From contig NZ_BMPI01000072.1 in the NCBI RefSeq assembly GCF_014647515.1, forward strand, positions 1 to 58,780: 58,780 nt of DNA. The letters run 5' to 3'. Below the pieces are notes generated by a model. The model was given only the letters and a program-made list of their open reading frames with translations, did not search any database and was not told the origin of the DNA. The position numbers were made by a program, and so were the translations under genes. Every line of letters starts with the position of its first letter. The first letter of the stretch is position 1. Shown here piece by piece: positions 1 through 8,322 of this stretch. The DNA comes from Dactylosporangium sucinum. Its GTDB lineage: Bacteria > Actinomycetota > Actinomycetes > Mycobacteriales > Micromonosporaceae.

Positions 1-360
1 CTGATGACCCACTCGTACATCGACAACACGCCGAACGACAAGATCACCGGCGACGAGAACTGGGCCAAGATGGTGCACGCGTTCGAGGCCGCCAAGCTGC
101 CGCTCACCACGTCCTATGCCGCCCGCGGCTATCTCTACGGCGCCGTCATCGCGGCCGCGCTCGAGTCGTGCAACGGCTGCACCGGCGACAAGCTTCGCGA
201 GGCGATCCTCTCGTCGAGGGCGCCGACCGACGGCATCACCCCCGGCGACATCAGCTTCACCGACGACAACCACCAGGGCGTGAAGGCGCTGCCGATCTAT
301 CGCAGGAACAACGGCGTCGAACACGTCGGCAACTTCGACATCGGCACCGGCCTCAGCTAG
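1..360 (+). CDS. ABC transporter substrate-binding protein, C-terminal part (LivK-like)
   Basis: This is the last ~119 codons of a gene whose start lies outside the window; the frame is open from base 1 (Leu, then Met). The lobe-like C-terminus (ITFTDDN-like 'ISFTDDNHQG', then 'LPIYRRNNG') resembles the end of periplasmic-binding-fold type I proteins of branched-chain-amino-acid ABC importers. The strongest support is position: it stops 31 bp before a LivH permease and heads a complete Liv-type transporter. By family it would be an exported, lipid-anchored ligand binder that delivers a hydrophobic or acidic substrate to the permease. The signal peptide and most of the ligand pocket are not visible, so specificity cannot be judged. 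Confidence 0.75.
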   Translation: MMTHSYIDNTPNDKITGDENWAKMVHAFEAAKLPLTTSYAARGYLYGAVIAAALESCNGCTGDKLREAILSSRAPTDGITPGDISFTDDNHQGVKALPIYRRNNGVEHVGNFDIGTGLS

Positions 361-391
361 AGGACACGAACCAGCAACGAACGGATCGACG

Positions 392-1270
392 ATGACTCGA
401 GATCTCAGCACCCTGTTGATCGGCACCGTGATCGACGGATCGCTCTACGCGATCATCGGCGTCGGCTTCGTGATCCTCTTCCGATCCACCGGCGTCATCA
501 ACTTCGCGCAGGGGGCGTTCATGGCGCTCAGCGGTTACCTCTACCTGGTGGCGGTGAACGCTGGGCTGCCATGGGCGCCGGCGCTCGCCGCGGCCATCGT
601 GATGTCGGGCCTGATCGGCGCCCTTGCCTACGTACTGTTGTTCCGCAGGCTCGTGGGTGCCGAACTCTTCCCGCTCGTCATCGCCACCCTCGGGCTGTCC
701 ACCGTGCTGACAGTGGCGATGATGCTGATCTGGGGACCAGAGATCCGCAGCCTGCCATCGCCGTTCCAGATGCGGCCGCTGTTCTTCGTCGGTGGGATGC
801 CGGTCACCGGGCTCGACGTCTTCGTCGTCGTCCTCGGGGTGGTCGCCATCGGAGCCGTCACGTGGATGGTGCAGGGCACGAGGGTCGGCACACGCATGCG
901 CGCCGTGGCCAACAGTTCGCTGTTGTCCGGTCTCATGCGGATCGACGTGCACAGGGTCTCCGCGCTCGCCTGGGGGCTGTCGGCCGGGCTGACTGCGGCG
1001 GCCGGCGTGGCGTACGCGCTGCGGACGACGATCGACCCGGTGACGGCACAGGGCTTCGGCCTCGTCGCGTTCGCCGCCGTGCTGATCGGCGGCCTGGACT
1101 CCCTTCGCGGGGCGATCACCGGCGGGTTCATCCTCGCGTTCGTGCAGACGGCCGCCGTGCTGATCCTCGGCGGTTCCTGGTCCGAGGTGACCGCGTACGT
1201 CGCGCTGCTGGCGATCCTCTTCACCCGCCCGCAGGGCATCTTCGGCAGCCCCAGCGTGGTGCGACTATGA
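392..1270 (+). CDS. livH: Branched-chain amino acid-type ABC transporter permease LivH
   Basis: The 292-residue hydrophobic protein has the LivH N-terminal hallmark 'GVGFVILFRSTGVINFAQG' (about residues 24-42) and the C-terminal 'AVLIGGLDSLRGAITGG' segment. Both are typical of the inner-membrane permease of HAAT-family importers. About eight membrane segments are apparent. It follows the substrate-binding protein by 31 bp, and its TGA overlaps the ATG of the LivM-type permease (ATGA), indicating translational coupling. In catabolic clusters such transporters often import aromatic or alicyclic acids rather than amino acids, and the neighbouring acyl-CoA synthetase and P450 operons favour that here. 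The actual ligand is an inference. Confidence 0.93.
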   Translation: MTRDLSTLLIGTVIDGSLYAIIGVGFVILFRSTGVINFAQGAFMALSGYLYLVAVNAGLPWAPALAAAIVMSGLIGALAYVLLFRRLVGAELFPLVIATLGLSTVLTVAMMLIWGPEIRSLPSPFQMRPLFFVGGMPVTGLDVFVVVLGVVAIGAVTWMVQGTRVGTRMRAVANSSLLSGLMRIDVHRVSALAWGLSAGLTAAAGVAYALRTTIDPVTAQGFGLVAFAAVLIGGLDSLRGAITGGFILAFVQTAAVLILGGSWSEVTAYVALLAILFTRPQGIFGSPSVVRL

Positions 1271-3114
1271 CCGCCGTCCGCCAAGGAGCGTCACCTGTGA
1301 CAAGGCTGCTCGGCTACGCCAACCGCTTCGGCTGGGTGGTCTTCCCTATCGCGTTCCTCGCGGTCGTCATCTCCGAAGACCGCTACTGGCAGTTCGTGGC
1401 CGGCCAGGTCATCATCTACGCGCTCAGTGCTCTCGGCCTGGACTGGCTGATGGGGCGGGCCGGTGTCGTCTCCCTCGGAAACGGCGCGCTGATGGCGGCG
1501 GGCGCCTTCAGCGCCGCGTACATCTCCCGCGAGGAATGGGCTTCGTTCCCGCTGACCCTGCTGATCGTGACACTCATGGGCTGCGTCCTCGGCCTGTTGA
1601 TGAGCATCCCGGCGGCCCGGCTACGCGGGATCTACTTCGCGCTCGTCACACTCGCGATGCACTTCATCGTGGTGTTCATCGGCCACCAGTATCAGACGAC
1701 CTCCACGCGCTACCTGGGCGGCGTCCCGGTCGCCCGGCCGGAGCTCTTCGGCTATCGCCTGGAGGCCGGGAGGCCGTGGCTGCTCTTCCTCGGGGTGCTG
1801 CTCGGCCTGGTCTGGTTGCTGCTGCGGAACATGTATGCCACCAACCCGGGCCGCATGTGGCTCGCCATCCACGAGAACGAACTGGCCGCCCGCACCATCG
1901 GCGTGGCCTCGCCGCGGTGGAAGCTGACCGCATTCGTCGGCAGCTCCGGGCTGATCACGCTGTCCGGGGGGCTGATGGGTTACTACACCGGCCGGGTCTC
2001 GGCCGACACGTTCACCCTGACGTTCGCCATCAGCTTCGTCGTCATGGTGATCGTCGGTGGCCTCCGTTCGATTCCCGGCGCGTTGTTCGGGGTTACGGTG
2101 GTCACCGTCGCGCCGCTGCTGTTCGGTCAGTTCGCGCGGGACCTCGCCCCCGGCTCCGCGGGAGCCGTGGGCTGGCTCAGCGACAACGTGTTCTTCATCA
2201 ACAGCGGCCTGTTCGGTGTCTTCGTCCTCGTCGTGCTGCTCTACCTCCCGCGCGGGGTCGTGCCGAGCCTGCGGGAGAGGGCGCGCTCTGGGCTCGTGCG
2301 CAGATCCCGGGCCGTCTCGGATCCGGCCGCGGGCGAGGAGTTGGGCGGTATCGCTGCCGGTATGCACGCGGATCCGTTGCTGCGCATCGATGGCCTACAT
2401 CTCGCCTACCGCAACGGAGCCCGCGCCGTCAACGGGTTGGAGCTGACCGTCGGCAAGGGCGAACTGCTGGCGATCGTCGGACGCAACGGCGCCGGCAAGT
2501 CCAGCCTGCTGCGGGCGATGACCGGCTTCTACCGGTCCGAAGGAGTGACCGTTCGCGGCCGGATCGCCATCGATGGCCGGGACATCCTCGGCAGGTCACC
2601 GTCGAGGACATCGGCGCTCGGCATCACGCTCGTCCCGGAGCGCGACAAGGTCTTCGCCGGCCTCACGGTCGGCGAGCAGCTGCGCCATGTCGGGAATCTC
2701 GACGCGGCCCGGGAGGCGATGCCACGCGAATGGGAGTTCCTGCAGAGCAGGTGGAATTCGTACGCCGGACTCCTCAGCGGCGGTGAGCGGCAGATCCTGG
2801 CGCTCACCCTCGCCGCCAGCCTGCGGCCGCGACTCCTGCTCATCGACGAGCTGTCGCTCGGGCTCTCCCCGGTGGCCATTGATCGGGTCGCGTCGGCGAT
2901 CCGGGAACTGCACGCCCGGTCTGGTGTGTCGATCGTGCTCGTCGAGCAGAACGTCGACGTGGCCAAGCGGCTCGCCGACCGGGTCCTGCTGATGGAATCG
3001 GGGACGTTGCACCCCGTCGAAGAGCAGTCCGAGGCGGGCAGACAGCCGAGCGGTGCGGTCGAGGTGCTCGCGGGCGCAGCTGACCCGGAAGGGGACCGTG
3101 ATGCTCGACCTTGA
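1267..3114 (+). CDS. Fused LivM permease / LivF-like ATPase
   Basis: This 615-residue protein joins two subunits that are usually separate. Residues ~1-345 are a LivM permease with many TM helices, including 'DWLMGRAGVVSLGNGALMA' and 'VVMVIVGGLRSIPGALFG'. Residues ~375-600 are an ABC ATPase with Walker A GRNGAGKS (Lys411), signature LSGGERQ (~503) and Walker B LLLIDE. The segment 'LVPERDKVFAGLTVGEQL' resembles LivF rather than LivG, and a separate LivG follows. The start is the ATG overlapping the livH stop; a GTG at 1297 is an alternative. The 3' end overlaps livG by 14 bp. No stop or frameshift separates the halves, so the fusion looks genuine; LivM fusions to an ATPase are known, more often to LivG. 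Confidence 0.9.
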   Translation: MTAVRQGASPVTRLLGYANRFGWVVFPIAFLAVVISEDRYWQFVAGQVIIYALSALGLDWLMGRAGVVSLGNGALMAAGAFSAAYISREEWASFPLTLLIVTLMGCVLGLLMSIPAARLRGIYFALVTLAMHFIVVFIGHQYQTTSTRYLGGVPVARPELFGYRLEAGRPWLLFLGVLLGLVWLLLRNMYATNPGRMWLAIHENELAARTIGVASPRWKLTAFVGSSGLITLSGGLMGYYTGRVSADTFTLTFAISFVVMVIVGGLRSIPGALFGVTVVTVAPLLFGQFARDLAPGSAGAVGWLSDNVFFINSGLFGVFVLVVLLYLPRGVVPSLRERARSGLVRRSRAVSDPAAGEELGGIAAGMHADPLLRIDGLHLAYRNGARAVNGLELTVGKGELLAIVGRNGAGKSSLLRAMTGFYRSEGVTVRGRIAIDGRDILGRSPSRTSALGITLVPERDKVFAGLTVGEQLRHVGNLDAAREAMPREWEFLQSRWNSYAGLLSGGERQILALTLAASLRPRLLLIDELSLGLSPVAIDRVASAIRELHARSGVSIVLVEQNVDVAKRLADRVLLMESGTLHPVEEQSEAGRQPSGAVEVLAGAADPEGDRDARP

Positions 3115-3862
3115 TGGCGTGTCTCTCGCGTTCGGCGGCATCAAGGCCGTCAACGACGTCACCGTGCAGGTACCGGAAGGGATGTGCTTCGGCCTGATCG
3201 GGCCGAACGGCGCAGGCAAAACGGCGCTGCTGAACTGCATCTCCGGCGTCTACCGGCCCGCAGGGGGCGAGATCCGGTTCCGGGGACGGCCGCTGAACGG
3301 GCTGGCACCGGACGTGATCTCCGCGCTCGGCATCGGCCGCACCTTCCAGTCGATGGAGCAGTTCGAGCAGTTCCTCGTCGTCGACTACCTGCTCATCTCC
3401 CGGACCCGGGAGCTGTCCCGGTCCTCGACGCTCGCCGCGCTGCGGTGGCCGCCGGTCATCCGCCGGGAACGCGCGGAGAAGCATCGCGCGATGGAGACGC
3501 TGGAGGCACTGGGGCTCGAGACGCATGCGCAGGACCGCCTGTCGGAGGTGCCGTACGGCACCCAGAAGCTGATCGACATCGCGCGGGTGCTGTGCTCGGA
3601 CGCCACGTTCGTGCTGCTCGACGAGCCCACCTCGGGCACCACGTCGAGCGAGCGGCCGGGCATCTCCAAGGCTCTGGACTTCCTCTTGGGCGGCGAGCGG
3701 ACCGTCGTCGTGGTCGACCACGACGTCGACTTCGTGACCCGCCACGCCGACCGGGTCGCCGCTCTCGACCAGGGCCGGCTGATCGCCCAGGGCACCAGCC
3801 GTGAGGTGATGGCCGACCCGGTCGTGCGCCGGATCTACCTGGGGCTGGTGCACGATGCCTGA
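3101..3862 (+). CDS. livG: Branched-chain amino acid-type ABC transporter ATPase LivG
   Basis: The 253-residue ATPase has Walker A GPNGAGKT (Lys40), the LivG-typical Q-loop region 'GIGRTFQSMEQFEQF', Walker B VLLDEP and the H-loop 'VVDHDVDFV'. The signature is the degenerate 'PYGTQK' form common in LivG rather than LSGGQ. I chose ATG 3101 because the family begins right there (MLDLDGVSLAFGG); an upstream in-frame extension from 3053 lies inside livMF and is probably not translated. It overlaps livMF by 14 bp and the next SDR gene by 8 bp, so it belongs to the same transcript. It energises import together with the LivF domain of the preceding fusion. Confidence 0.93.
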   Translation: MLDLDGVSLAFGGIKAVNDVTVQVPEGMCFGLIGPNGAGKTALLNCISGVYRPAGGEIRFRGRPLNGLAPDVISALGIGRTFQSMEQFEQFLVVDYLLISRTRELSRSSTLAALRWPPVIRRERAEKHRAMETLEALGLETHAQDRLSEVPYGTQKLIDIARVLCSDATFVLLDEPTSGTTSSERPGISKALDFLLGGERTVVVVDHDVDFVTRHADRVAALDQGRLIAQGTSREVMADPVVRRIYLGLVHDA

Positions 3863-4619
3863 GCCGCGACACGAGGGCCGGGCCCTGCTGGTCACCGGCG
3901 CCGGAAGCGGTATCGGGCGAGCCACCGTGCTACGCCTGCTCGCCGAGGGTGCCCGGGTGCTCGCCCTGGACATCGTGCCCGAGCGCCTCAGGTCGCTGGA
4001 GGAGGAGGCGGGCGAGCGAGCCCGGCTGGTCACCGTCGCCGGAGACGTCGCCTCCCAGGACGATGTGGAACGCGGCCACGCGGCGGCGCTCTCGTCGTTC
4101 GGCGGTTACGACGGGCTGGCCAACGTCGCCGGGGTCATGGACTGGTTCCTGCCCGCGCACGAGGTCGATGACGAGACCTGGACGCGCGTCATGGACGTCA
4201 ACGTCCTGGGGACGATGCGCGCCAGCCGCCTGGCGCTGCGGCACTTCCTCCAGCGCGGTGCCGGGTCGATCGTGAACGTCGCTTCCGAGGCGGCGACCCG
4301 GGGTGCCGCGGGCGGATTCGCGTATACCGCTGCGAAGCACGCCGTCCTCGGGCAGACGCGGTCGATCGCCTGGGCCTACCGGGGCGACGGCATCCGGTGC
4401 AACGCGGTGTGCCCCGGCGCCGTCGACACCGACCTCGGCAGCTCGGCGCAGCCGCGCAGCGACTTCGGACTCGAGCGGGTCCGGCCGATCCTCCGCCTGC
4501 GCGGTCCGAGCGTTCATCCCGACCGGATTGCCGGCACCATCTCATGGCTGCTGAGCGACGAGGCGGACAACGTCACAGGGGCACTACTCCTTGCCGACGG
4601 CGGCTGGGCCGCCGGCTAG
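3855..4619 (+). CDS. SDR family oxidoreductase
   Basis: A 254-residue classical short-chain dehydrogenase: NAD(P)-binding TGAGSGIG near residues 15-22, the NxAG motif as 'NVAG', a Ser in 'VNVASEAA', and the catalytic pair Tyr157/Lys161 in YTAAK. The end 'GALLLADGGWAAG' is typical. An acidic residue after beta2 ('LALDIVPERL') favours NAD(H). It overlaps livG by 8 bp and precedes an acyl-CoA synthetase by 21 bp. A likely job is oxidising a hydroxyl of the imported compound or of its CoA ester. The family is certain but the substrate is not. Confidence 0.88.
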   Translation: MPEPRHEGRALLVTGAGSGIGRATVLRLLAEGARVLALDIVPERLRSLEEEAGERARLVTVAGDVASQDDVERGHAAALSSFGGYDGLANVAGVMDWFLPAHEVDDETWTRVMDVNVLGTMRASRLALRHFLQRGAGSIVNVASEAATRGAAGGFAYTAAKHAVLGQTRSIAWAYRGDGIRCNAVCPGAVDTDLGSSAQPRSDFGLERVRPILRLRGPSVHPDRIAGTISWLLSDEADNVTGALLLADGGWAAG

Positions 4620-4640
4620 CGCTCATCAGAAGGGGATCAC

Positions 4641-6182
4641 ATGATCGTACGGGACATCATGAAACGGGCGGTCGACCGGTTCGGCGACCACGTGGCGCTT
4701 ACCCAGCACGGCAGGTCCCTGACCTTCGGCGAGGCGTGGGAGCGGGGCTGCCGCATGGCCAACCTGCTCAGCGCGAGCGGGGTGCGCCCGGGCGATCGCG
4801 TCGCTTCGCTGGAGGACAACACCATTCCGGCAGCCGATCTGCTGCTTGCCTGCACCATCGGGAACTTCGTCCGGGTGCCGTTGTACGTCCGGAACGCGAC
4901 CGCATCGCACATCCACATGGTCGGCCACACCGGCGCCACGGCGTACATCGTCGATGCCGACCACGCCGCCGACCGCGATGAGATCGTCGCCGCCTGCCCC
5001 GACCTGAAGTTCGTCATGACCCGCGGCGACGACTACGAGGACGTTCTCGCCGGCTCGGATCCGGCCGACCCGCGGCCGAAGATCTCCGAGAACGACTATC
5101 ACATCATCCGGCACACTGCGGGCACGACCGGGCTGTCCAAAGGGGTGGCCTTCACCAACCGCCGGTGGATGTCGGTGGCCCGGGACTGGCTCTACGGCTG
5201 GCCGCCGATCGAGCCCGGGGACACCTTCCTGCACCAGAGCCCGATCTCGCACGGCTCCGGCTACTTCTTCACGCCGACCTGGATGGCCGGCGGGCGCAAC
5301 TACCTGGTTCGCAAGCTCGTACCGGACGAGGTCCTCGCTCTTGTCGAGCGCGAGCGCATCACCCACATGCTCGGCATCCCCACCATCCTGGGCATCCTGC
5401 TCAAGCACCCGGACGCGGGGGAACGCGACCTGTCGTCGCTGAAGGCCATCACCGTCAGCGGCGCGCCGATCGCCGACGACACCATCCGACTGGCGTACCA
5501 GACGTTCGGGGACGCGCTGTACACCTCGTTCGGCCAGACCGAGATCAACCCGATCACCTTCATGCACGTGAAGGAGTGGCTGAGCGAGGTTCCCGGGTCG
5601 AATCCGCTGCGCTCCTGCGGCCGGGCGCAGCACTTCGGGCAGATGAAGATCATCGATCCGGCGACGCACGAGGAACTCCCGATCGGGCAGGAGGGCGAGA
5701 TCGCCGCCAAGGCGGACGGCCAGATGGAGGCCTTCTGGGGCGATCCGCAGGCCACCGAGGAGCGGATCGTCGACGGCTGGGTGTTCACCGGCGATGTGGG
5801 AAAGATCGACGCAAACGGATACCTGTACATCATGGACCGGAAGAACGACATGATCGTCTCCGGCGGGTTCAACATCTACCCGGCCGAGCTGGAGAACGTC
5901 ATCCTCAGCCATCCGGACGTCAGCGAGGTGGCCGTGTTCTCCATCCCGCACGAGAGATGGGGTGAGGCGCCGGCCGCTGTCTGCGTGGTCGACGAGCACT
6001 CGACGCTCACCGGCGACGAGATCGTCGAGCTGGTGAAGGACAGGCTCGGGTCCTACAAGAAGCCGGCCGAGGTGATCGTGCGCACGGAGCCGCTCCCCAA
6101 GAGCGCGGCCGGCAAGCTCCTGAAACGCCAGCTGCGTGAGCCGTACTGGGCGGGTCACGACCGACGCGTCGCGGGCAGTTGA
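4641..6182 (+). CDS. Acyl-CoA synthetase (AMP-forming, FadD-like)
   Basis: The 513-residue adenylate-forming ligase has the P-loop-like TAGTTGLSKG (~159-168), 'SFGQTEINP' (A5-like), 'VFTGDVGKID' (A7-like) and a C-terminal catalytic lysine in 'KSAAGKLLKR'. It should convert a carboxylic acid, ATP and CoA to the acyl-CoA. The start is supported by AGAAGGGG about 6 bp upstream of ATG 4641. A second synthetase of the same 513-residue length, with the same C-terminus (REPYW...RVAGS) and many shared blocks, lies at 24263-25804, so the two are close paralogues. Its place beside a Liv-type importer suggests it activates the imported acid. The stop TGA overlaps the TTG start of the next gene. Confidence 0.92.
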   Translation: MIVRDIMKRAVDRFGDHVALTQHGRSLTFGEAWERGCRMANLLSASGVRPGDRVASLEDNTIPAADLLLACTIGNFVRVPLYVRNATASHIHMVGHTGATAYIVDADHAADRDEIVAACPDLKFVMTRGDDYEDVLAGSDPADPRPKISENDYHIIRHTAGTTGLSKGVAFTNRRWMSVARDWLYGWPPIEPGDTFLHQSPISHGSGYFFTPTWMAGGRNYLVRKLVPDEVLALVERERITHMLGIPTILGILLKHPDAGERDLSSLKAITVSGAPIADDTIRLAYQTFGDALYTSFGQTEINPITFMHVKEWLSEVPGSNPLRSCGRAQHFGQMKIIDPATHEELPIGQEGEIAAKADGQMEAFWGDPQATEERIVDGWVFTGDVGKIDANGYLYIMDRKNDMIVSGGFNIYPAELENVILSHPDVSEVAVFSIPHERWGEAPAAVCVVDEHSTLTGDEIVELVKDRLGSYKKPAEVIVRTEPLPKSAAGKLLKRQLREPYWAGHDRRVAGS

Positions 6183-7369
6183 ATCAGCGTGGGCTCTGGC
6201 CGCTGGTCGGCAGGGCGATCGCGCTCGACCTCAACTCCCTCCTGCCGGTGGGCCTGACCGGCGCGCTCGGCGTTCTCATCGTGCAGGATCTCAACGCGCC
6301 CGAGTCGGCGGGCGGGATGCTGGTCGGCGCCTTCTTCGTCGCCGGAGCGTTCTTCATTCTGCTCGCCGCCTCGGCGATCGACCGGTACGGCTGGAATGCC
6401 GCCGCACTCGCAGGCCAGGCCACGACGGCGGTGGCGCTGCTGGCCTGCGCGGTGACACCGCACCCATGGGGGCTGCTGCTGATCGGGCTGAGCCTGGCCG
6501 GGATGGGCTCATCCATCTCGCAGCCCGCGACCAGCGTGCTGCTCACCGAGCACGTGCAGCCGCGGCGGCGCGGGTTCGCGATGAGCGCGAAGCTGGCGGC
6601 CGTGCCGGCCGCCCTGCTGCTGGCCGGAATCGCCGTGCCGGCGCTGGGCGAGACGGTCGGGTGGCGTGCCTCGTTCGCGATCGCCGCGCTCTTCCCGCTG
6701 TCCGGTGTGGTCCTGCTGCTGAGGTTCCGGCCGGTGCGGACCGATTCGGTGCTGGAAGGCCGCCGGGACGTCGGCGAGCTGCGGCGGCCGCGTCATCGGG
6801 CGTTGTGGCTGGCCGGCACCGGCATGCTGCTCGGTTCGATGCTGCCGGGCGTTGTGCTCGCCTTCATGGTCCCCTCGATGGTCGACGTGGGCTTGACGCC
6901 GGGCGAGGCGGGCCTGCTCTTCGCGGTACTCAACGTGGCGAGTGTGCTCAGCCGCGCCGCCGTCGCCGTGCTCGCGGACAGTCCGCTCTTTCGTGGGAAC
7001 GCGGCCATCATGGCCATGATGACCCTCGGCGGGCTGGGTGCGGCGCTGGTCGCCGTCCCGGCGCTCGGCACGGTCCTGGCCGGGGCGTTCTTCGCGTTCA
7101 CCATGGGCTGGGGATGGACCGGGCAGGCGTTCGCCCTGGCCCTCAAGACATTCACCGAGAGCCCCGGTGGCGTCGCGTCGGTGATGCAGTCGGGCGGCAT
7201 GGCGGGGTCGGCGCTCGGGCCGATCCTCGGCGCCGCGGCGGTGCACTTCTGGGGCCTGCCCGCGGCCTGGGTCCTCTCCGCCTCCGCGTCCGTCCTCGGT
7301 GGACTGGCGTTCTGGTCGCTGCCGTCGCCGGGCACCGTCGTCCATCGGACCCGGGAGGAGCTCGCATGA
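6179..7369 (+). CDS. MFS transporter
   Basis: A 396-residue, about 12-TM protein with MFS features: a first helix pair beginning 'LNSLLPVGLTGALGVLIV', the loop 2-3 region 'SAIDRYGWNAAA', and a mid-protein arginine-rich cytoplasmic loop (~180-200, 'VLLLRFRPVRTDSVLEG'). The start is a TTG overlapping the upstream TGA (TTGA); no better start is seen nearby, and the first helix begins within ~15 residues. It ends in an ATGA overlap with the thioesterase. It probably exports or imports a pathway compound as a second transporter in an operon that already has an ABC importer. Direction and substrate are unknown. Confidence 0.82.
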   Translation: MNQRGLWPLVGRAIALDLNSLLPVGLTGALGVLIVQDLNAPESAGGMLVGAFFVAGAFFILLAASAIDRYGWNAAALAGQATTAVALLACAVTPHPWGLLLIGLSLAGMGSSISQPATSVLLTEHVQPRRRGFAMSAKLAAVPAALLLAGIAVPALGETVGWRASFAIAALFPLSGVVLLLRFRPVRTDSVLEGRRDVGELRRPRHRALWLAGTGMLLGSMLPGVVLAFMVPSMVDVGLTPGEAGLLFAVLNVASVLSRAAVAVLADSPLFRGNAAIMAMMTLGGLGAALVAVPALGTVLAGAFFAFTMGWGWTGQAFALALKTFTESPGGVASVMQSGGMAGSALGPILGAAAVHFWGLPAAWVLSASASVLGGLAFWSLPSPGTVVHRTREELA

Positions 7370-8220
7370 CACATATCGAGTCACTGGCCGTCACGCTCGC
7401 GGTCGAACCGATCGGAACCGACGTCTTCCGGCCCACTGCACCGTCGAGACTCGCGACCGCCGACGCCCGCGGCTCGGAGTCGAGCCGCGCCGATGACCGC
7501 AGGCGCGTCTTCGGCGGGCAGTTGCTCGGCCAGGGGTTGCGGGCAGCGTGCGCGACCGTCGGCGAGGGGCGCCTGCCGCGTTCGTTGCACGCCTATTTCA
7601 TCGCCGCGGCCGATGCCGGCGGACCGTTGGACTACCACGTCGAGCGGGTCCGCGATGGGCGCGGCGTCTCACACCGCCGGGTCAGGGCCGTCCAAGGGGC
7701 GCGGGAGGTGTTCTCGCTCGAGGCGTCGTTCGACGCCGCGTCTGCCGGCTTCGCCTACGAGGACCGCCCGTCGCCGGGAGCCGGTCCGGACGAGCTGCCG
7801 ACGGCCTCCGGTGAGGCGGCTCAGCCATGGAGCGGCGTGCAGATGAAGTTCGCCGAGGCCGGCGCCGGTGCACACACGGCGCACCGGCGGTTCTGGATGC
7901 GGGCCGCGCAGCCGCTGGGCTCCGATCCGGTGCTGCATGCCTGCGCACTGGCGTACATGAGTGATCTCTCGCTGCTGCGCGCGGCGCTCGAGCCGGACGT
8001 GGTCCAGCTGGCCGACCGGCCCATCCGGCTGGCGTCGCTGGACCACGCGATCTGGTTCCACCGGACATCGCGCGCCGACTCCTGGGTGCTGTGCGACAGC
8101 ATCTCGCCGGTCGCCCACGGTGGCCGCGCTCTGGCCCTCGGGCACCTCTTCGACCCGGCCGGACGGCTCGTGCTGACGGTGGCGCAGCAGGGCACGCTAC
8201 GGCTGCGCCCGGAGGCCTGA
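7366..8220 (+). CDS. Acyl-CoA thioesterase II (TesB-like)
   Basis: A 284-residue double-hotdog protein. The N-terminal half has 'RRVFGGQLLGQGLRAA' and 'LHAYFIAAADAGGPLDYHVERV'. The C-terminal half has 'LASLDHAIWFHR' and ends with 'LVLTVAQQGTLRLRP'. These match acyl-CoA thioesterase II, in which Asp, Gln and Thr/Ser residues hydrolyse acyl-CoA to free acid and CoA; the GQ of the first half and 'LDHAIWFHR' are consistent with this. The ATG overlaps the MFS stop. It closes operon A, 102 bp before the P450. It may release CoA from dead-end esters in this pathway. Confidence 0.85.
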   Translation: MTHIESLAVTLAVEPIGTDVFRPTAPSRLATADARGSESSRADDRRRVFGGQLLGQGLRAACATVGEGRLPRSLHAYFIAAADAGGPLDYHVERVRDGRGVSHRRVRAVQGAREVFSLEASFDAASAGFAYEDRPSPGAGPDELPTASGEAAQPWSGVQMKFAEAGAGAHTAHRRFWMRAAQPLGSDPVLHACALAYMSDLSLLRAALEPDVVQLADRPIRLASLDHAIWFHRTSRADSWVLCDSISPVAHGGRALALGHLFDPAGRLVLTVAQQGTLRLRPEA

Positions 8221-8231
8221 CCGTCCTTCAT

Positions 8232-8253
8232 TTGTCAGCACCCCCGTTGACAA
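8232..8253. promoter_or_regulatory. Operator palindrome 1 of the P450 operon
   Basis: TTGTCAGC-ACCCCC-GTTGACAA is an inverted repeat with a 6-bp spacer and one mismatch in the 8-bp arms. It overlaps a perfect TTGACA -35 box (8247-8252). Three more copies of the GTCARC-N6-GYTGAC type are in the window (8281, 15614, 15637). Symmetry and size suit a TetR-like dimer; the regulator is not identified. Confidence 0.7.
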
Positions 8254-8275
8254 CTTTCTCCGGCCGCACCATGAT
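8247..8275 (+). promoter_or_regulatory. Sigma70-like promoter of the P450 operon
   Basis: The -35 TTGACA (8247-8252, consensus) is followed by a 17-bp spacer and the -10 CATGAT (8270-8275, four of six consensus positions). Transcription would start near 8282, giving a leader of about 40 nt. Operator 1 covers the -35 and operator 2 covers the expected start site, so repression by occlusion is expected. Confidence 0.55.
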
Positions 8276-8280
8276 GAGTT

Positions 8281-8302
8281 TTGTCAACACATCCGCTGAC
8301 AA
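8281..8302. promoter_or_regulatory. Operator palindrome 2 of the P450 operon
   Basis: TTGTCAAC-ACATCC-GCTGACAA has the same architecture as operator 1, 49 bp downstream centre to centre. It spans the predicted transcription start and lies 20 bp upstream of the P450 start codon. The two sites each carry one arm mismatch, on opposite sides, which suggests a common consensus TTGTCAAC-N6-GTTGACAA. Confidence 0.7.
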
Positions 8303-8322
8303 GCGGCGTTCGGGAGGTAGCA

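Noticed and set aside
571..1266. Upstream extension of the livMF frame
   Set aside because: It overlaps livH entirely and has no permease-like sequence; the family start is the ATG at 1267.
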